Below are positions 18,568-27,251 of a stretch of 64,000 bases of DNA, in pieces. Where the stretch lies: contig CAVWXT010000005.1 of assembly GCA_963759115.1 (NCBI GenBank), positions 2,604,001 to 2,668,000 on the forward strand, read 5' to 3'. Source of the DNA: CAVWXT01 sp963759115 (GTDB lineage: Bacteria > Planctomycetota > Planctomycetia > Pirellulales > Thermoguttaceae). The notes below the pieces were generated by a model, which was not told the DNA's origin, searched no databases, and saw only the letters and a program-made list of their open reading frames with translations. Numbering within the stretch: the stretch's first letter is position 1; each line of letters starts with the position of its first letter. The position numbers and the translations under genes are program-made.

Positions 18568-18671
18568 CGTCCGCGTCGGAAAGCCGCGACCGGCGGTCGC
18601 GCCCAGTCTGGGAAGGCCGGAATGGCGGATCAATTGCCGCCTCGATTGGCTCACACAAGTCGCAAAACGGC

Positions 18672-18700
18672 TTGTGGTCCCCGTCTTCTTGGGGTACAAT
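18672..18700 (+). promoter_or_regulatory. Probable promoter of the Tat-protein/radical SAM operon
   Basis: TTGTGG (18672-18677) and TACAAT (18695-18700) with a 17-nt spacer, about 59 nt before ATG 18759. The -10 box is good; the -35 box is weak. Confidence 0.5.
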
Positions 18701-18758
18701 GGGCTGGTTGTGGAAGGGCATCGACTCTACGCGGCGGATCTTGACCCGGAGCAGGACC

Positions 18759-19499
18759 ATGCAGCCCAAGCCTGTTGAACAGGGCCACACACCTGCATAC
18801 CCCACTCGCCGCGAAGTGCTCGTGGGCGCGGCGACGTTTGTGTTGGCCAACTTTGCCGGCTGCTGGCGCGACAGCCAACAATCAGCGGCAGGCGCCACGA
18901 TTGTCGGCCCCGTTTTTGCGCACGGAGAAGGCCGCGGGGCAGCCGGCTGCGTGGTCGTCTCGCCGCCCGTCTTCCTATCGGAAGAAGAGGCGATGCAAGT
19001 CATCCGTGAAGAGCTTGGCAAGCATGGGATTCAACTGCAAGAAGCCCAGCCTTTGAAGAGTATTCTGATTCCTCAGCGAACCAAAGAGTGGGAGGTGGTC
19101 CGGAAGGCGGACGGCACAGCCGAGCCTGTCGACAAATATGGAAACGTCACGCCGCTGAAACCCAATGGCATTGATCTCAGCAAGAAAATCGCCGTCTTGT
19201 ACCTCTCGTTCAAACTGTGGCAAGAGGAGGATCCCTTTGGGGCAAGGACGGGGCGTGGCACGGTAGACGAATTCGACTTCAAGGACGCCGCGGTGTATGT
19301 GGTGGAGCAAGTGACGAAGCGGGGCAAGGAACCGCTTTACTTCGGCGTTTTCTACGATCCCGCCGTGCCGTTCGCCCATGACACCGGGGTGCCGTGGAAA
19401 AAGCTCAAGGAGCAGGGCAAGGCTGAGGCCAGGAAGTTGGTTCATGAGCAAGTCCAGGATTTCGTTACCTGGTTGAAGCAAAATAACGCGATCCCGTAG
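18759..19499 (+). CDS. Tat-signal protein, possible radical SAM partner (paralogue A)
   Basis: 246 residues; GGAGCAGGACC precedes ATG 18759. The N-terminus has a twin-arginine signal (PTRREVLVGAATFVLANFAGC); the Cys at its end makes a lipoprotein possible. The mature part begins TIVGPVFAHGEGRG and has GCVVVSPPVFLSEEEAMQVI followed by REELGKHGIQLQEAQPL. The C-terminal half has the lines GTVDEFDFKDAAVYVVEQVT and LYFGVFYDPAVPF, ending WLKQNNAIP. It shares this plan with the next gene (sites REVL, PPVFLSEEEAMQ, FYDP, final Pro). I do not recognise a family. Placement directly before a radical SAM/SPASM gene suggests a target or partner of that enzyme. Confidence 0.72.
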   Translation: MQPKPVEQGHTPAYPTRREVLVGAATFVLANFAGCWRDSQQSAAGATIVGPVFAHGEGRGAAGCVVVSPPVFLSEEEAMQVIREELGKHGIQLQEAQPLKSILIPQRTKEWEVVRKADGTAEPVDKYGNVTPLKPNGIDLSKKIAVLYLSFKLWQEEDPFGARTGRGTVDEFDFKDAAVYVVEQVTKRGKEPLYFGVFYDPAVPFAHDTGVPWKKLKEQGKAEARKLVHEQVQDFVTWLKQNNAIP

Positions 19500-19538
19500 C
19501 AATGCGGCTCGCGCCGTGGCTGACTCAGGAGCAGGAGC

Positions 19539-20305
19539 ATGGAGCCCAAACCGGTCCAGCAAAGTCGATCCCCGGCCTACCCCACTCGCCGTGAAGTGCT
19601 CGCGGGCGCCGCCACGTTCGCACTAGCACACGTCGCCGGGAATTGGCGTCTGTGGGCGGCAACCGAGGCGGGAGTCACCATCGTGGCTCCCATTTTCGAG
19701 CACGGAAAAGGCCGCGGGTTAACCGGTTGCATCGTCGTTTCACCGCCGGTCTTCCTCTCGGAGGAGGAGGCGATGCAAATCGTCCGCGAGGAGCTTGGTA
19801 AGCATGGGATTCAACTGAAAGAAGCCCCGCCTTTTCGCGATGTTCTGATTCCTCGGCGAATCAAGGAGCGGGACGCAGTCATCAAAGCGGATGGCAAGGT
19901 CGAGCGTATCGAAAAGACGATCGAAGACCCGCGAAACGCCAAGCCACTAAAACCCGATGGCATCGACCCCAACAAGAGAATCGCCGTGTCGTACCTTTCG
20001 GAGCAAGCTGGCGATCCCTTCGGCGCAAGACGCGCTCCGGCACGGTCACCGAATACGACTTCAAGGACGCCGCGGCATTCGTGGCAAACAGGGCCGAGGG
20101 ACTCGGCAAGGAGCGGATTTACCTCGGTGTTTTTTACGATCCGTTGGTCCCTATGAAGTCTCCGCTCTCGGAGGACGGCGACGAAACCGAATGGCGAAAG
20201 CCTTTCAAGAAGCGTTTGGAGGACGCCAGCACTGAGGCGAAGGCCCTGGTCCGCCTACAGGTCCAGGACTTTGCCGCCTGGCTGAAGAAGAAGGCGGTTC
20301 CGTAG
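19539..20305 (+). CDS. Tat-signal protein, possible radical SAM partner (paralogue B), frameshifted
   Basis: A second copy of the preceding gene, 39 bp downstream, with AGGAGC before ATG 19539. It has the signal PTRREVLAGAATFALAHVAG but no Cys at the end, so it should be soluble after export. It shares the runs VVSPPVFLSEEEAMQIVREE and LGKHGIQLKEAPPF. Near 20030 one base is lost (compare GCAAGGACG of copy A with GCAAGACG here). The reading then continues as TVTEYDFKDAAAFVANRAEG, IYLGVFYDPLVPMK and WLKKKAVP with a stop at 20305. The intact product would be about 255 residues. The downstream radical SAM ATG follows the stop by 2 bp, so they are translationally linked. Confidence 0.7.
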
Positions 20306-20307
20306 CG

Positions 20308-21453
20308 ATGCATCTCACGCTTCACCTCACCCGCGCGTGCAATTTGCGGTGCTCGTACTGCTATTCCCTGCCCAAGGCCGGCCCGGCAATGACACTGGAG
20401 ACCGGCCAGCGCGCCTTGGAGCTCGGTGCCCGGCTGGCTGAGGGTTCGTGCGGAATCGTTTTCTTCGGTGGCGAGCCGCTGCTGCACAAAGACCTAATCC
20501 GTACCCTGGTGGCTGAGCGCCGCCGTATGCAAGAGCGGGGCCGGGGACGATTCCATTTCAAGCTCACCACCAACGGACTGTTGCTGGACGACGAGTTTCT
20601 GCAATTCGCGGTGGACGAAGATGTCCTTATCGCCATGAGCCTCGACGGCATCCGCGAAGCCCACGACCGCCATCGTCTCCTGCCCGACGGCTCGCCGAGT
20701 TTCGACCGCCTCTTGCCCAAGCTGCGGCTGCTCCTCTCCGTGCGGCCTTACGCAAGCGTGCTGATGGTGGTCAACCCCGATACGGCCCCGCTGCTGACCG
20801 AATCGGTTGCGTTCCTACTGGATGAGGGCTGCCGTTACCTGATCGTCTCGTTGAACTACGCCGGACCGTGGACGGAGCCCGCCCTTGAGGAATTGCAGCG
20901 GCAGTATGACCGGTTGGGGGATCTGTACGTCGAGTGGACCCGTCGAGGCCGGAAGTTCTACCTGAGTCCGTTCGAGGTAAAGCTGTCGTCGCACATCCAA
21001 GGCGAGGAGGTCTGCAAGGAACACTGCGAACTGGGGAACCGGCAGATTTCCGTGGACCCGCAGGGGTTCCTCTTCCCCTGTGTACAATTCACCACCGCGG
21101 GCCCGGCGAGCCGGTGGTGCATTGGCGACGTGATTTCCGGGATCGACGACGCGAAGCGTGCCAGACTCCACGACGAATCCCAGGACGAAAAAGAGCCCTG
21201 CCGCGCGTGTGCCATCCGCCGCCGCTGCCACAATACGTGCGGCTGCCTCAATTGGCAGACCACCGGCAGCGTAGCCCGCGTCTCGCCGGTGCTCTGCCGC
21301 CACGAGCAGATGTTGATCCCCATCGCCGATCAGATCGGAGAGACGCTGTACCGCGAGCAGAACTCTCTATTCCTGAACAAGCACTACAATCCTTCGTATT
21401 CCGTGTTGTCGTTCATCGAGGATCACGTCCCGCGTGAGCGGTCGGAGAGATAA
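20308..21453 (+). CDS. Radical SAM/SPASM-domain enzyme
   Basis: 381 residues. The radical SAM cluster motif is at residues 11-18 (RACNLRCSYCYS). The SAM-binding GGEP motif follows (GIVFFGGEPLLHKDLI), then TTNGLLLDDEFL and AMSLDGIREAHD. The C-terminal SPASM region binds extra Fe-S clusters: CKEHCELG, FLFPCVQF, CRACAIRRRCHNTCGC and LCRHEQ. SPASM enzymes include anaerobic sulfatase maturases and peptide-modifying enzymes (PqqE, RiPP maturases). There is no sulfatase nearby; the immediate upstream neighbours are the two Tat-signal paralogues, 2 bp away. I infer it modifies a protein or peptide, perhaps those. Frame intact. Confidence 0.9.
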   Translation: MHLTLHLTRACNLRCSYCYSLPKAGPAMTLETGQRALELGARLAEGSCGIVFFGGEPLLHKDLIRTLVAERRRMQERGRGRFHFKLTTNGLLLDDEFLQFAVDEDVLIAMSLDGIREAHDRHRLLPDGSPSFDRLLPKLRLLLSVRPYASVLMVVNPDTAPLLTESVAFLLDEGCRYLIVSLNYAGPWTEPALEELQRQYDRLGDLYVEWTRRGRKFYLSPFEVKLSSHIQGEEVCKEHCELGNRQISVDPQGFLFPCVQFTTAGPASRWCIGDVISGIDDAKRARLHDESQDEKEPCRACAIRRRCHNTCGCLNWQTTGSVARVSPVLCRHEQMLIPIADQIGETLYREQNSLFLNKHYNPSYSVLSFIEDHVPRERSER

Positions 21454-21488
21454 GCTTTAGACCGGGCACGGCGTTTCGCTGCCAACAG

Positions 21489-22004
21489 CTACGGCTCCGT
21501 CCTTCCCAGCCGCGCCCGCAGCGCGCGAACCACGTTCGGCGGCAAGAACCGGGCAAGCTCCCCGTCGCTGGCCACCGAGGCGATCTGTTTGATCAGCGCA
21601 CTGGAGACGTGGGCCAACTCCCCGTCGGCGATCATGAACAGCGTCTCCACGTCCGGGTCCAGGCGGCGGTTGGCCATCATCATGGTCAACTCGGCGGCGA
21701 TGTCGGTAATGGGACGCACGCCCCGCACCATGATCCGTGCCCCGCATTGCTGGACGAAGGCCACCGCCAGACCGGTGAACGTGCGGATTTCGACGTTCTC
21801 CAGGTGGGCCGTCGCTCCGCGGATCAATTCGCGCCGTTCCTCGGGCGTGAAGAGGGTTTGCTTCTCGATGTTAACACCCACGCCCACGATCAGCCGGTCG
21901 AACAGCCGGCTCGCCCGCTCCATCACGTTGAGGTGGCCGAGGGTGATCGGGTCGAAGGAGCCGGGATAAACGGCGATGCGGGGGGAAGGTTGGGGATTGG
22001 TCAT
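21489..22004 (-). CDS. coaD: Phosphopantetheine adenylyltransferase
   Basis: Penultimate step of coenzyme A synthesis: joins 4'-phosphopantetheine and ATP to dephospho-CoA. From ATG 22004 it is 171 residues, normal for CoaD. The nucleotidyltransferase motif is RIAVYPGSFDPITLGHLNVM; other family runs are VRGVRPITDIAAELTMMMAN and HVSSALIKQIASVASDGE. A longer upstream frame exists but lacks similarity, so 22004 is chosen. It is convergent with the radical SAM gene with 35 bp between. Confidence 0.95.
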   Translation of the reverse strand: MTNPQPSPRIAVYPGSFDPITLGHLNVMERASRLFDRLIVGVGVNIEKQTLFTPEERRELIRGATAHLENVEIRTFTGLAVAFVQQCGARIMVRGVRPITDIAAELTMMMANRRLDPDVETLFMIADGELAHVSSALIKQIASVASDGELARFLPPNVVRALRARLGRTEP

Positions 22005-22027
22005 TTGGGATCCATCGTCGATCGTTG

Positions 22028-22273
22028 TCACGCCAAGACACGCATGTTTTCGTACAGGAACTCGGGCGCCAAATCGGCGCCGTTCTCCCAAACGACGGTT
22101 TCCAACTCAGGGTCTACGCGAAATCTCTGGAACAACTGCCGGTCCTTCAACGGTCCGAAAACCTCTCCCTCCAACTCTCTCTCCAGATCGATTTCGCCTT
22201 CCGCTCCGTCGTTGAAGCGCAGCCACAGTACGTAGTCGTGCAGATACTTGGCGTCTTTGACGTGCAGAAACAT
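22028..22273 (-). CDS. DUF2442-type small protein
   Basis: 81 residues, with HDYVLWLRFNDGAEGEIDLE and the ending TVVWENGADLAPEFLYENM, the DUF2442 pattern. It lies 7 bp downstream of a DUF4160 gene; the two occur together very often in bacterial genomes and are suspected of forming a toxin-antitoxin-like or otherwise paired unit, though function is unproven. Confidence 0.85.
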   Translation of the reverse strand: MFLHVKDAKYLHDYVLWLRFNDGAEGEIDLERELEGEVFGPLKDRQLFQRFRVDPELETVVWENGADLAPEFLYENMRVLA

Positions 22274-22280
22274 GATGATG

Positions 22281-22538
22281 TTACTCCAGAGGCGGGATCG
22301 GCTGCAAGGACCGCCTTTGCTCCGCCAACGACCAGTTGGCCAACAGTTCGGCTTTGTGCAATTGCCGCCATTCCTGAATGAGTGCGAGCGCCTTGGGTCC
22401 CATGTTTCCAGTCACATCACCTGTCTCAACCTCGACAGCGATTTCCTGATCCTGGTACTTCGCGTGAAAATGCGGCGGCGCGTGCTCGCGCCAGTGCATA
22501 TACACCACAATTCCGAAGAAACGGCTGACTACTGGCAT
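22281..22538 (-). CDS. DUF4160-type small protein
   Basis: 85 residues. The DUF4160 pattern is clear: MPVVSRFFGIVVYMHWREHA, then PPHFHAKYQDQEIAVEVETG and ALALIQEWRQLHKAELLANW. The HxxPHFHA His/Pro motif is kept. It is the upstream member of the pair with DUF2442. No biochemical role is known. Confidence 0.88.
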   Translation of the reverse strand: MPVVSRFFGIVVYMHWREHAPPHFHAKYQDQEIAVEVETGDVTGNMGPKALALIQEWRQLHKAELLANWSLAEQRRSLQPIPPLE

Positions 22539-22607
22539 TTGCTTTCTCTGGGACCTTCACATGCAGTCTATGTTGTTTCCGCGGGACGATCAAGCTTCCC
22601 GACGGAC

Positions 22608-23771
22608 CTATCGCAGCGACTCCATTAGCCGTTCCACGTCCTCGGCGTCGTTGTAAGCGTGCGGGCTGATGCGGAGCCGGCCTGCCCGGCAACTCAATAG
22701 CACTTGCCGCTCCACGCACCGCCGCCGCAGGGCTTGGGGATCGCGGCCGGGCAGTTCGAAACTCACGATGCCGCTCTTGGTGGCCGGGCTCCGGTCGCTG
22801 TGGATCACGGCCCCGATCTCCGTCAGTCGCTGACACGCGAGGTCGGTGATTTCCAATACTCGGCGCGAGATTGCCTCCATGCCGAAGCCGCTGAGGAGTT
22901 CGAGGCTGGCCCCCAGCGCCGACAGCCCCGCCACGTTCTGCGAGCCGCCCTCGTAGCGGGCCGCAGTATCCCTGAAGACCAGTTCGATGCGGCTGAAATC
23001 GGCGTGGCCTTGGACGCTGTTCCAGCCGACGCCCACGGGACGGAGCAGGTTCAGGTGTTCCCGCCGGGTGAAGAAAATGCCGGCCCCTTCCGGCCCGAGC
23101 AGCCACTTGTGGCCGTCGGCGGCCAGGAAGTCGATGGGCGTGCGGCCGACGTCAACCGGGAAGACACCGAGGCCCTGAATGGCATCGAGAAACAGCAAGG
23201 CTCCCCGGCCATGGACCAACTCCGCCAATCGGTCGAGGTCGTGCCGCCAACCGCTGGCGTAGGCCACCCAACTGATCGTGACGATACGGGTCCGATCGTC
23301 GCAGGTCGCGGCGAGCCGATCCAGATCGTTGGACCCGCCGGAAGTGGGGATACGGCGGATTTCCACCCCACGGTCAGCCAGGTGCAGCCAGGGATATTGG
23401 TTCGAGGGGAACTCGTCGGCCCGGGTGACGACGTTGTCGCCCGGCCTCCAGGGAAACCCCTCCGCCACGAGGTTGATGCCGGCGGTAGTGTTTCCCACCA
23501 GGGCGATTTCCTCCTTTTGTGCGCCGATCAGCCGGGCGGCCGAAGTTCGCAAGCGCTCGATGCCGTCCATCCAGGCGGAGTAATTGGCTGCCCCTTGGCG
23601 CGAGGCCTCGTCGGCCCACCCCACCAGCGTCTCCTGGGCAGGCCCGCTCAGCGGCGCCACGGCGGCATGGTCGAAGTAGGTCCATTGCCGGGCGCCCGGC
23701 ATCTGACGGCGAAAAAGGTCCCAATCGACCGCTTGGGAAGTTAAAGGTCCGACCCCAATATTCCATTCCAC
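22608..23771 (-). CDS. Class V aminotransferase (cysteine desulfurase/isopenicillin-N-epimerase-like)
   Basis: 387 residues, PLP-dependent fold type I. The cofactor lysine lies in FLAADGHKWLLGPEGAGIFF; the phosphate-binding stretch is NTTAGINLVAEGFPWRPGDN, and RYEGGSQNVAGLSALGASLE is the usual substrate-end motif. The N-terminus YFDHAAVAPLSGPAQ resembles isopenicillin-N-epimerase-type members more than SufS. The Cys loop of desulfurases is not evident, so cysteine desulfurase activity is doubtful. The substrate cannot be named. It is divergent from the small membrane gene at 23861. Confidence 0.88.
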   Translation of the reverse strand: MEWNIGVGPLTSQAVDWDLFRRQMPGARQWTYFDHAAVAPLSGPAQETLVGWADEASRQGAANYSAWMDGIERLRTSAARLIGAQKEEIALVGNTTAGINLVAEGFPWRPGDNVVTRADEFPSNQYPWLHLADRGVEIRRIPTSGGSNDLDRLAATCDDRTRIVTISWVAYASGWRHDLDRLAELVHGRGALLFLDAIQGLGVFPVDVGRTPIDFLAADGHKWLLGPEGAGIFFTRREHLNLLRPVGVGWNSVQGHADFSRIELVFRDTAARYEGGSQNVAGLSALGASLELLSGFGMEAISRRVLEITDLACQRLTEIGAVIHSDRSPATKSGIVSFELPGRDPQALRRRCVERQVLLSCRAGRLRISPHAYNDAEDVERLMESLR

Positions 23772-23860
23772 TCAAAGGTCTCCTTAGAGATAGTGGCAAG
23801 CCAAGGAAAGGCCAATTATACTGAAAGGCGCGAAAAGGACCATCAACGGGGAGAGTCTCG

Positions 23861-24043
23861 ATGTCAAAAGCCCTCTGTCTTGTGGGAGGCGTTGTCGCCG
23901 CCTTGCTATTACTGGTGTTCGGACTCGATCTGGCCACCCAGTTCCCGTTCCATCGGATCAGCCCGTTGATGGACATCGGAATCCTCGTATGCGCTCTCAT
24001 GCTGGGTTATGGGAGTTGGAGCACGTTGCGCGAGCAACGGTGA
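23861..24043 (+). CDS. Small two-helix membrane protein
   Basis: 60 residues with two hydrophobic helices (LVGGVVAALLLLVFGLDLAT and ISPLMDIGILVCALMLGYGS) joined by a short polar loop. A GGGGAGAG ribosome site is 6-8 nt before ATG 23861. A TATACT -10 box at 23817-23822 with a weak -35 box suggests its own promoter. The family is unknown to me; small proteins of this shape are common beside planctomycete genes. Confidence 0.55.
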   Translation: MSKALCLVGGVVAALLLLVFGLDLATQFPFHRISPLMDIGILVCALMLGYGSWSTLREQR

Positions 24044-24146
24044 TCCCGTCGGATCTTGTTTTGCTGGGCGGGCGCAACCGAATGACGTGCGCCCGCGGCA
24101 TTCCCTCCTTTCAGCGGGTGTGTGAGAGCGGCGCTCGCCAGGGCCG

Positions 24147-24175
24147 TTGTGTTGGCGATTCGAGCTGCTTACAAT
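24147..24175 (+). promoter_or_regulatory. Promoter giving an apparently leaderless TPR-protein mRNA
   Basis: TTGTGT (24147-24152), 17-nt spacer, TACAAT (24170-24175). Start of transcription would fall at about 24182, right at the ATG 24183 of the TPR gene, which has no ribosome site. This fits a leaderless mRNA. Confidence 0.5.
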
Positions 24176-24182
24176 AAGCCTT

Positions 24183-25629
24183 ATGGCATCTGCAGAACTC
24201 CCAAAACGAGGCCGCGAACCACTCACCCCCGCCAAGCAAAAGCGGTTGGAGAAGGTTCTGGAGCACGCCACGAAGAAGGCCGCGTCCGACGACTTCGACT
24301 ACGCCACCGAGTTGTTTGCGCAATGTGTGTTGGGCGAGCCGGGCAATTTCATCTACGTACGCGGGTATCTTGAGAATCTCCAAAAGAAGTACAACCACAA
24401 TCGCAAGGGCCACCCGCTGGCCCAATTCAAAGAGCGAGGCTCTCGAAGCGCTCTAAAGAAGGCACTGGGCCAGGAGCAGTGGGACGAAGTCATCGCTCAC
24501 GGTCTGAAAGTGCTGGCGGTCAATCCCTGGGACGTGCCGGCGCTGGACGCGATGGCCACCGCGGCGGGGAAAATGGGCGACTACGACTGCGAGGCGTTCT
24601 ACCTCAAGTGCGCTCTCTCGGCCAACCCGAAGGATCCGGAGGCGAACAAACGCTTTGCCATCGCCCTGGAAGAGCGGGGAAAGTACGACCTGGCGATCGC
24701 GTGCTGGCATCGCGTCGAGGAGGCTCGGCCCACCGACGATGAAGCCAAACGGGCGATTGCCGTGCTCACGGTGCGCAAGCAGCGGGCGAGAGGCGATTTC
24801 GACGAGGGGGAAGTCGCCCGGAAACTCCGCGTGAAGGGCGAACAACAGGGGGAAGCCAGCCTCGAACACATACTGCGGCAGAAAATCGAGCAGGAGCCTG
24901 CGACCCTCGCGCATTACCTGGAGCTCGTCCAGCATTACCTCAGTGCCGAACGTTTCGCGGAGGCCGAGGAACTGTTGGCCAAAGCCTATGAAGTCTCCGA
25001 CGGCGACGCGGATATCCGCGAGAAATGGGAAGACGCCCAACTCCGCCATCTGCGTCAGAAAATCAGCCGTGCCAAGGACCCCGCCGCGAAGAAGAAGCTC
25101 CAGAGTCAGGTACTTCGAGAGAAACCTGGAGGTCTGCAAGAATCGGGTCGAGCGTTATCCGAGCAATCTCGCGTTCAAGTTCGATCTGGGCTATCAGTAC
25201 ATGTTGACCCACCAATACGAGGAGGCTATTGGGGAACTGCAAGTCGCCAAGAATGATCCGCGCCGCAGGGGGGTGTGCATGATGGTGCTCGGGCAGTGCT
25301 TCCAGCACATCAAGCAGTTCCGCTTGGCGATGAACCACTACGAGTCGGCGATTCAAGAGATTCCGGACCGCGACGCCGACAATAAGAAGCGGGCGCTGCA
25401 TTCGGCCGCTCGCCTCGCCCTGGCCCTAAAGGACATCGAGACCGCCGAAAAGCACCTGACGACCTTGGCGGGCCTGGATTTCACCTACAAAGACGTCTCG
25501 GCTCTACTAGACAAGATCGCCAAATTACGCGAGAATCCGGAATCCATTGATGTGAAGGACGCCGAGCATATCGGGCCGGAAGTGCATACCCCGGACGATG
25601 AGCCCGCGAGCCCTGCCAGCGGCGCCTGA
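24183..25629 (+). CDS. TPR-repeat protein, frameshifted
   Basis: A helical-repeat scaffold protein with no signal peptide. ATG 24183 gives MASAELPKRGREPLTPAKQK. TPR-like units include VIAHGLKVLAVNPWDVPALD, AFYLKCALSANPKDPEANKR and LVQHYLSAERFAEAEELLAK. Near 25110 the frame shifts by one base; it continues as YFERNLEVCKNRVERYPSNL, then YEEAIGELQVAKNDPRRRGV and IKQFRLAMNHYESAIQEIP, to the stop at 25629. Restored length is about 480 residues. It probably mediates protein contacts. The partner is unknown; the next gene is rpsT. Confidence 0.75.
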
Positions 25630-25647
25630 CGCCCGATGGCGCGAGGG

Positions 25648-25714
25648 AAGGGGACAGTCCCCATTTGTGCGAAGCACCCTTCGGGCCGTTCCGGCAAATG
25701 GGGACTGTCCCCTT
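25648..25714. terminator. Perfect 20-bp inverted repeat with T-run after the TPR gene
   Basis: AAGGGGACAGTCCCCATTTG (25648-25667) pairs with CAAATGGGGACTGTCCCCTT (25695-25714). The arm is itself palindromic (GGGGAC/GTCCCC). T residues follow. It lies between the TPR stop and rpsT and resembles the nested repeat at 36398-36630. It can serve as a terminator and is also a dispersed repeat. Confidence 0.7.
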
Positions 25715-25754
25715 TTTCCCCCGAGTCTCGAAACCCATTTAACACACCGACACG

Positions 25755-26024
25755 ATGCCAAATATCAAGAGTGCCAAAAAGCGACTCAAGCAGAGCCTTG
25801 TTCACCGCGACCGGAACCGGTCTGCCAAGCGTGCGATTCACACGGAGTGCAAGAAGGTGATTGCAGCGGCTACGGCGGGGAACGTCGAACAGGCGGAGAC
25901 CGAACTCCGCACCGCCGCCAAGAAGCTCGATCAGGCCGCGGCCAAGCACGTCATTCATCGCAATGCGGCCGCCCGCGTCAAGTCGCGCCTTTCGGCCAGA
26001 GTGAAGGCGGCCAAGGGCAAGTAG
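25755..26024 (+). CDS. rpsT: 30S ribosomal protein S20
   Basis: 89 residues, highly basic. The S20 pattern is plain: MPNIKSAKKRLKQSLVHRDR, then AKKLDQAAAKHVIHRNAAAR and a final VKSRLSARVKAAKGK. It binds 16S rRNA during 30S assembly. It is monocistronic here, ahead of the convergent TIR genes. Confidence 0.97.
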   Translation: MPNIKSAKKRLKQSLVHRDRNRSAKRAIHTECKKVIAAATAGNVEQAETELRTAAKKLDQAAAKHVIHRNAAARVKSRLSARVKAAKGK

Positions 26025-26089
26025 CGGGCGACGAGCCTCATTGCTCCTCGGAAATGCTCTGCCGATCAGATGGGCGGCCCAAGCCGCGG

Positions 26090-26689
26090 CTAGCGATGAA
26101 GGCGGGGCAACCCCCCAGCTTTGCGCAGCCGTATCAACTCGTGAACGAGGCGCTTTCCGGCTACCATCTTCCCGCATCGCACACTGAACTCTTGCGCCAG
26201 TTCTTCGATTGCGGCGGGATTCATCAAGAGTTGGCCGGCGGGAATCCCTAGTTTGCTGTAGATACTTGTGAGAACAGAGCGATCGTCCTCCGAGAGTGAT
26301 GCAAGCCCGCGCTTGATCGATGAAACCACGTCGTCCACGCGCGAAAACGGGTACACGGGGCAATCTGCAAGATAGGTGGGCAGCTTGATGCTTCCACCTG
26401 CTGCTTGAATGACGTAGATGGGTTTACGCCATGCCTTGGCGGCTCCAACCTCTACCGCAACGGACGAAGCGAGAGGGCTCTCGGACGGAACAATCGCAAT
26501 CAATGCAGCACTCTCGGCAAGTGCTCGCCAAATCAGATGTTGTATGTCCTCTCCGCTCTCCAATCTGTCTTGCCAGAACACATCCAGACCGGCTTGCTCC
26601 AATGCACGAGCCACCGATTCCGCAAGCCCTGATTCCGTTATGGGGTAGGAAAGAAAAACATCGTAGGTTGTTGCAGTTTGAGTGCTCAT
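26090..26689 (-). CDS. TIR-domain protein with C-terminal helical domain (second gene of TIR pair)
   Basis: 199 residues. Residues about 9-105 form a TIR domain: TYDVFLSYPITESGLAESVA, EQAGLDVFWQDRLESGEDI and SSVAVEVGAAKAWRKPIYVI. The Glu in AVEVGAA sits at the position of the NADase glutamate of TIR enzymes. Residues about 135-199 form a separate unit (YSKLGIPAGQLLMNPAAIEE, ending LIRLRKAGGLPRLHR) that I recall as a tail on other planctomycete proteins, with unknown role. Its ATG overlaps the stop of the upstream TIR gene by 4 bp. Base composition is lower in GC than the neighbours, suggesting transfer. Likely a cytosolic defence effector or sensor; this is inference. Confidence 0.8.
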   Translation of the reverse strand: MSTQTATTYDVFLSYPITESGLAESVARALEQAGLDVFWQDRLESGEDIQHLIWRALAESAALIAIVPSESPLASSVAVEVGAAKAWRKPIYVIQAAGGSIKLPTYLADCPVYPFSRVDDVVSSIKRGLASLSEDDRSVLTSIYSKLGIPAGQLLMNPAAIEELAQEFSVRCGKMVAGKRLVHELIRLRKAGGLPRLHR

Positions 26690-27141
26690 GACCGGTGTCC
26701 TTCTACTCGCCGTTTCAACTCTTCCAGATACTCGTCGAACGAGTTGATCGACATGGCCTTCTTGGACCCGATAATGTCCGGTATTGTGTCAACTTTCACG
26801 TGGCAGAGGACTGCGATGATTCTGGCTCTCTGTCTTCGCCCCCAAGCAGCTCCCACTTCGAGCAGGACCCAGGGGCGATCAACGGAATCTGGGGTCAAGA
26901 GAACAACCATCTCGTTCGAACGAACAATCTCCCGACGAATTCTGTCCGGTATGTCGTCGCCGCCATCAATGTCACGATCGTCTCGGAAAGTTGCGGCTCC
27001 GACTGCCTCAATTCTCTCACAGAGCACCTTGGCGATCCATTTGTCCGCTGTTGCGTGACTCACGAAAACCAAGTAGGGGCCATCTTTCCCCTTTGGCGTT
27101 CCCTTGGCGTGCTTGTCCTTGCCCAGCTTCCCCATACTCAA
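26686..27141 (-). CDS. TIR-domain protein (first gene of TIR pair)
   Basis: 151 residues, almost all one TIR domain after a Lys/Gly-rich lead: PYLVFVSHATADKWIAKVLC, AATFRDDRDIDGGDDIPDRI, IVRSNEMVVLLTPDSVDRPW and VLLEVGAAWGRRQRARIIAV. The VLLEVGAA Glu matches the catalytic position. It is short, without a sensor domain of its own, so it may rely on the partner protein encoded by the overlapping next gene (ATGA overlap at 26686-26689). Two different TIR proteins in one overlapping operon is an uncommon arrangement. It lies 110 bp after dcd on the same strand. TIR domains in bacteria degrade or cyclise NAD+ in antiphage systems; that role here is inferred. Confidence 0.82.
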   Translation of the reverse strand: MSMGKLGKDKHAKGTPKGKDGPYLVFVSHATADKWIAKVLCERIEAVGAATFRDDRDIDGGDDIPDRIRREIVRSNEMVVLLTPDSVDRPWVLLEVGAAWGRRQRARIIAVLCHVKVDTIPDIIGSKKAMSINSFDEYLEELKRRVEGHRS

Positions 27142-27251
27142 CCTATTCTACGCGTCACTCGCGCGTTGATCAATGGCAGATTCAAGCGTCCGTAGATTTG
27201 GAGTCAGGGAGCCAATTTGGCAGCCACTACGTTTTCGCCGCAGTACATACG

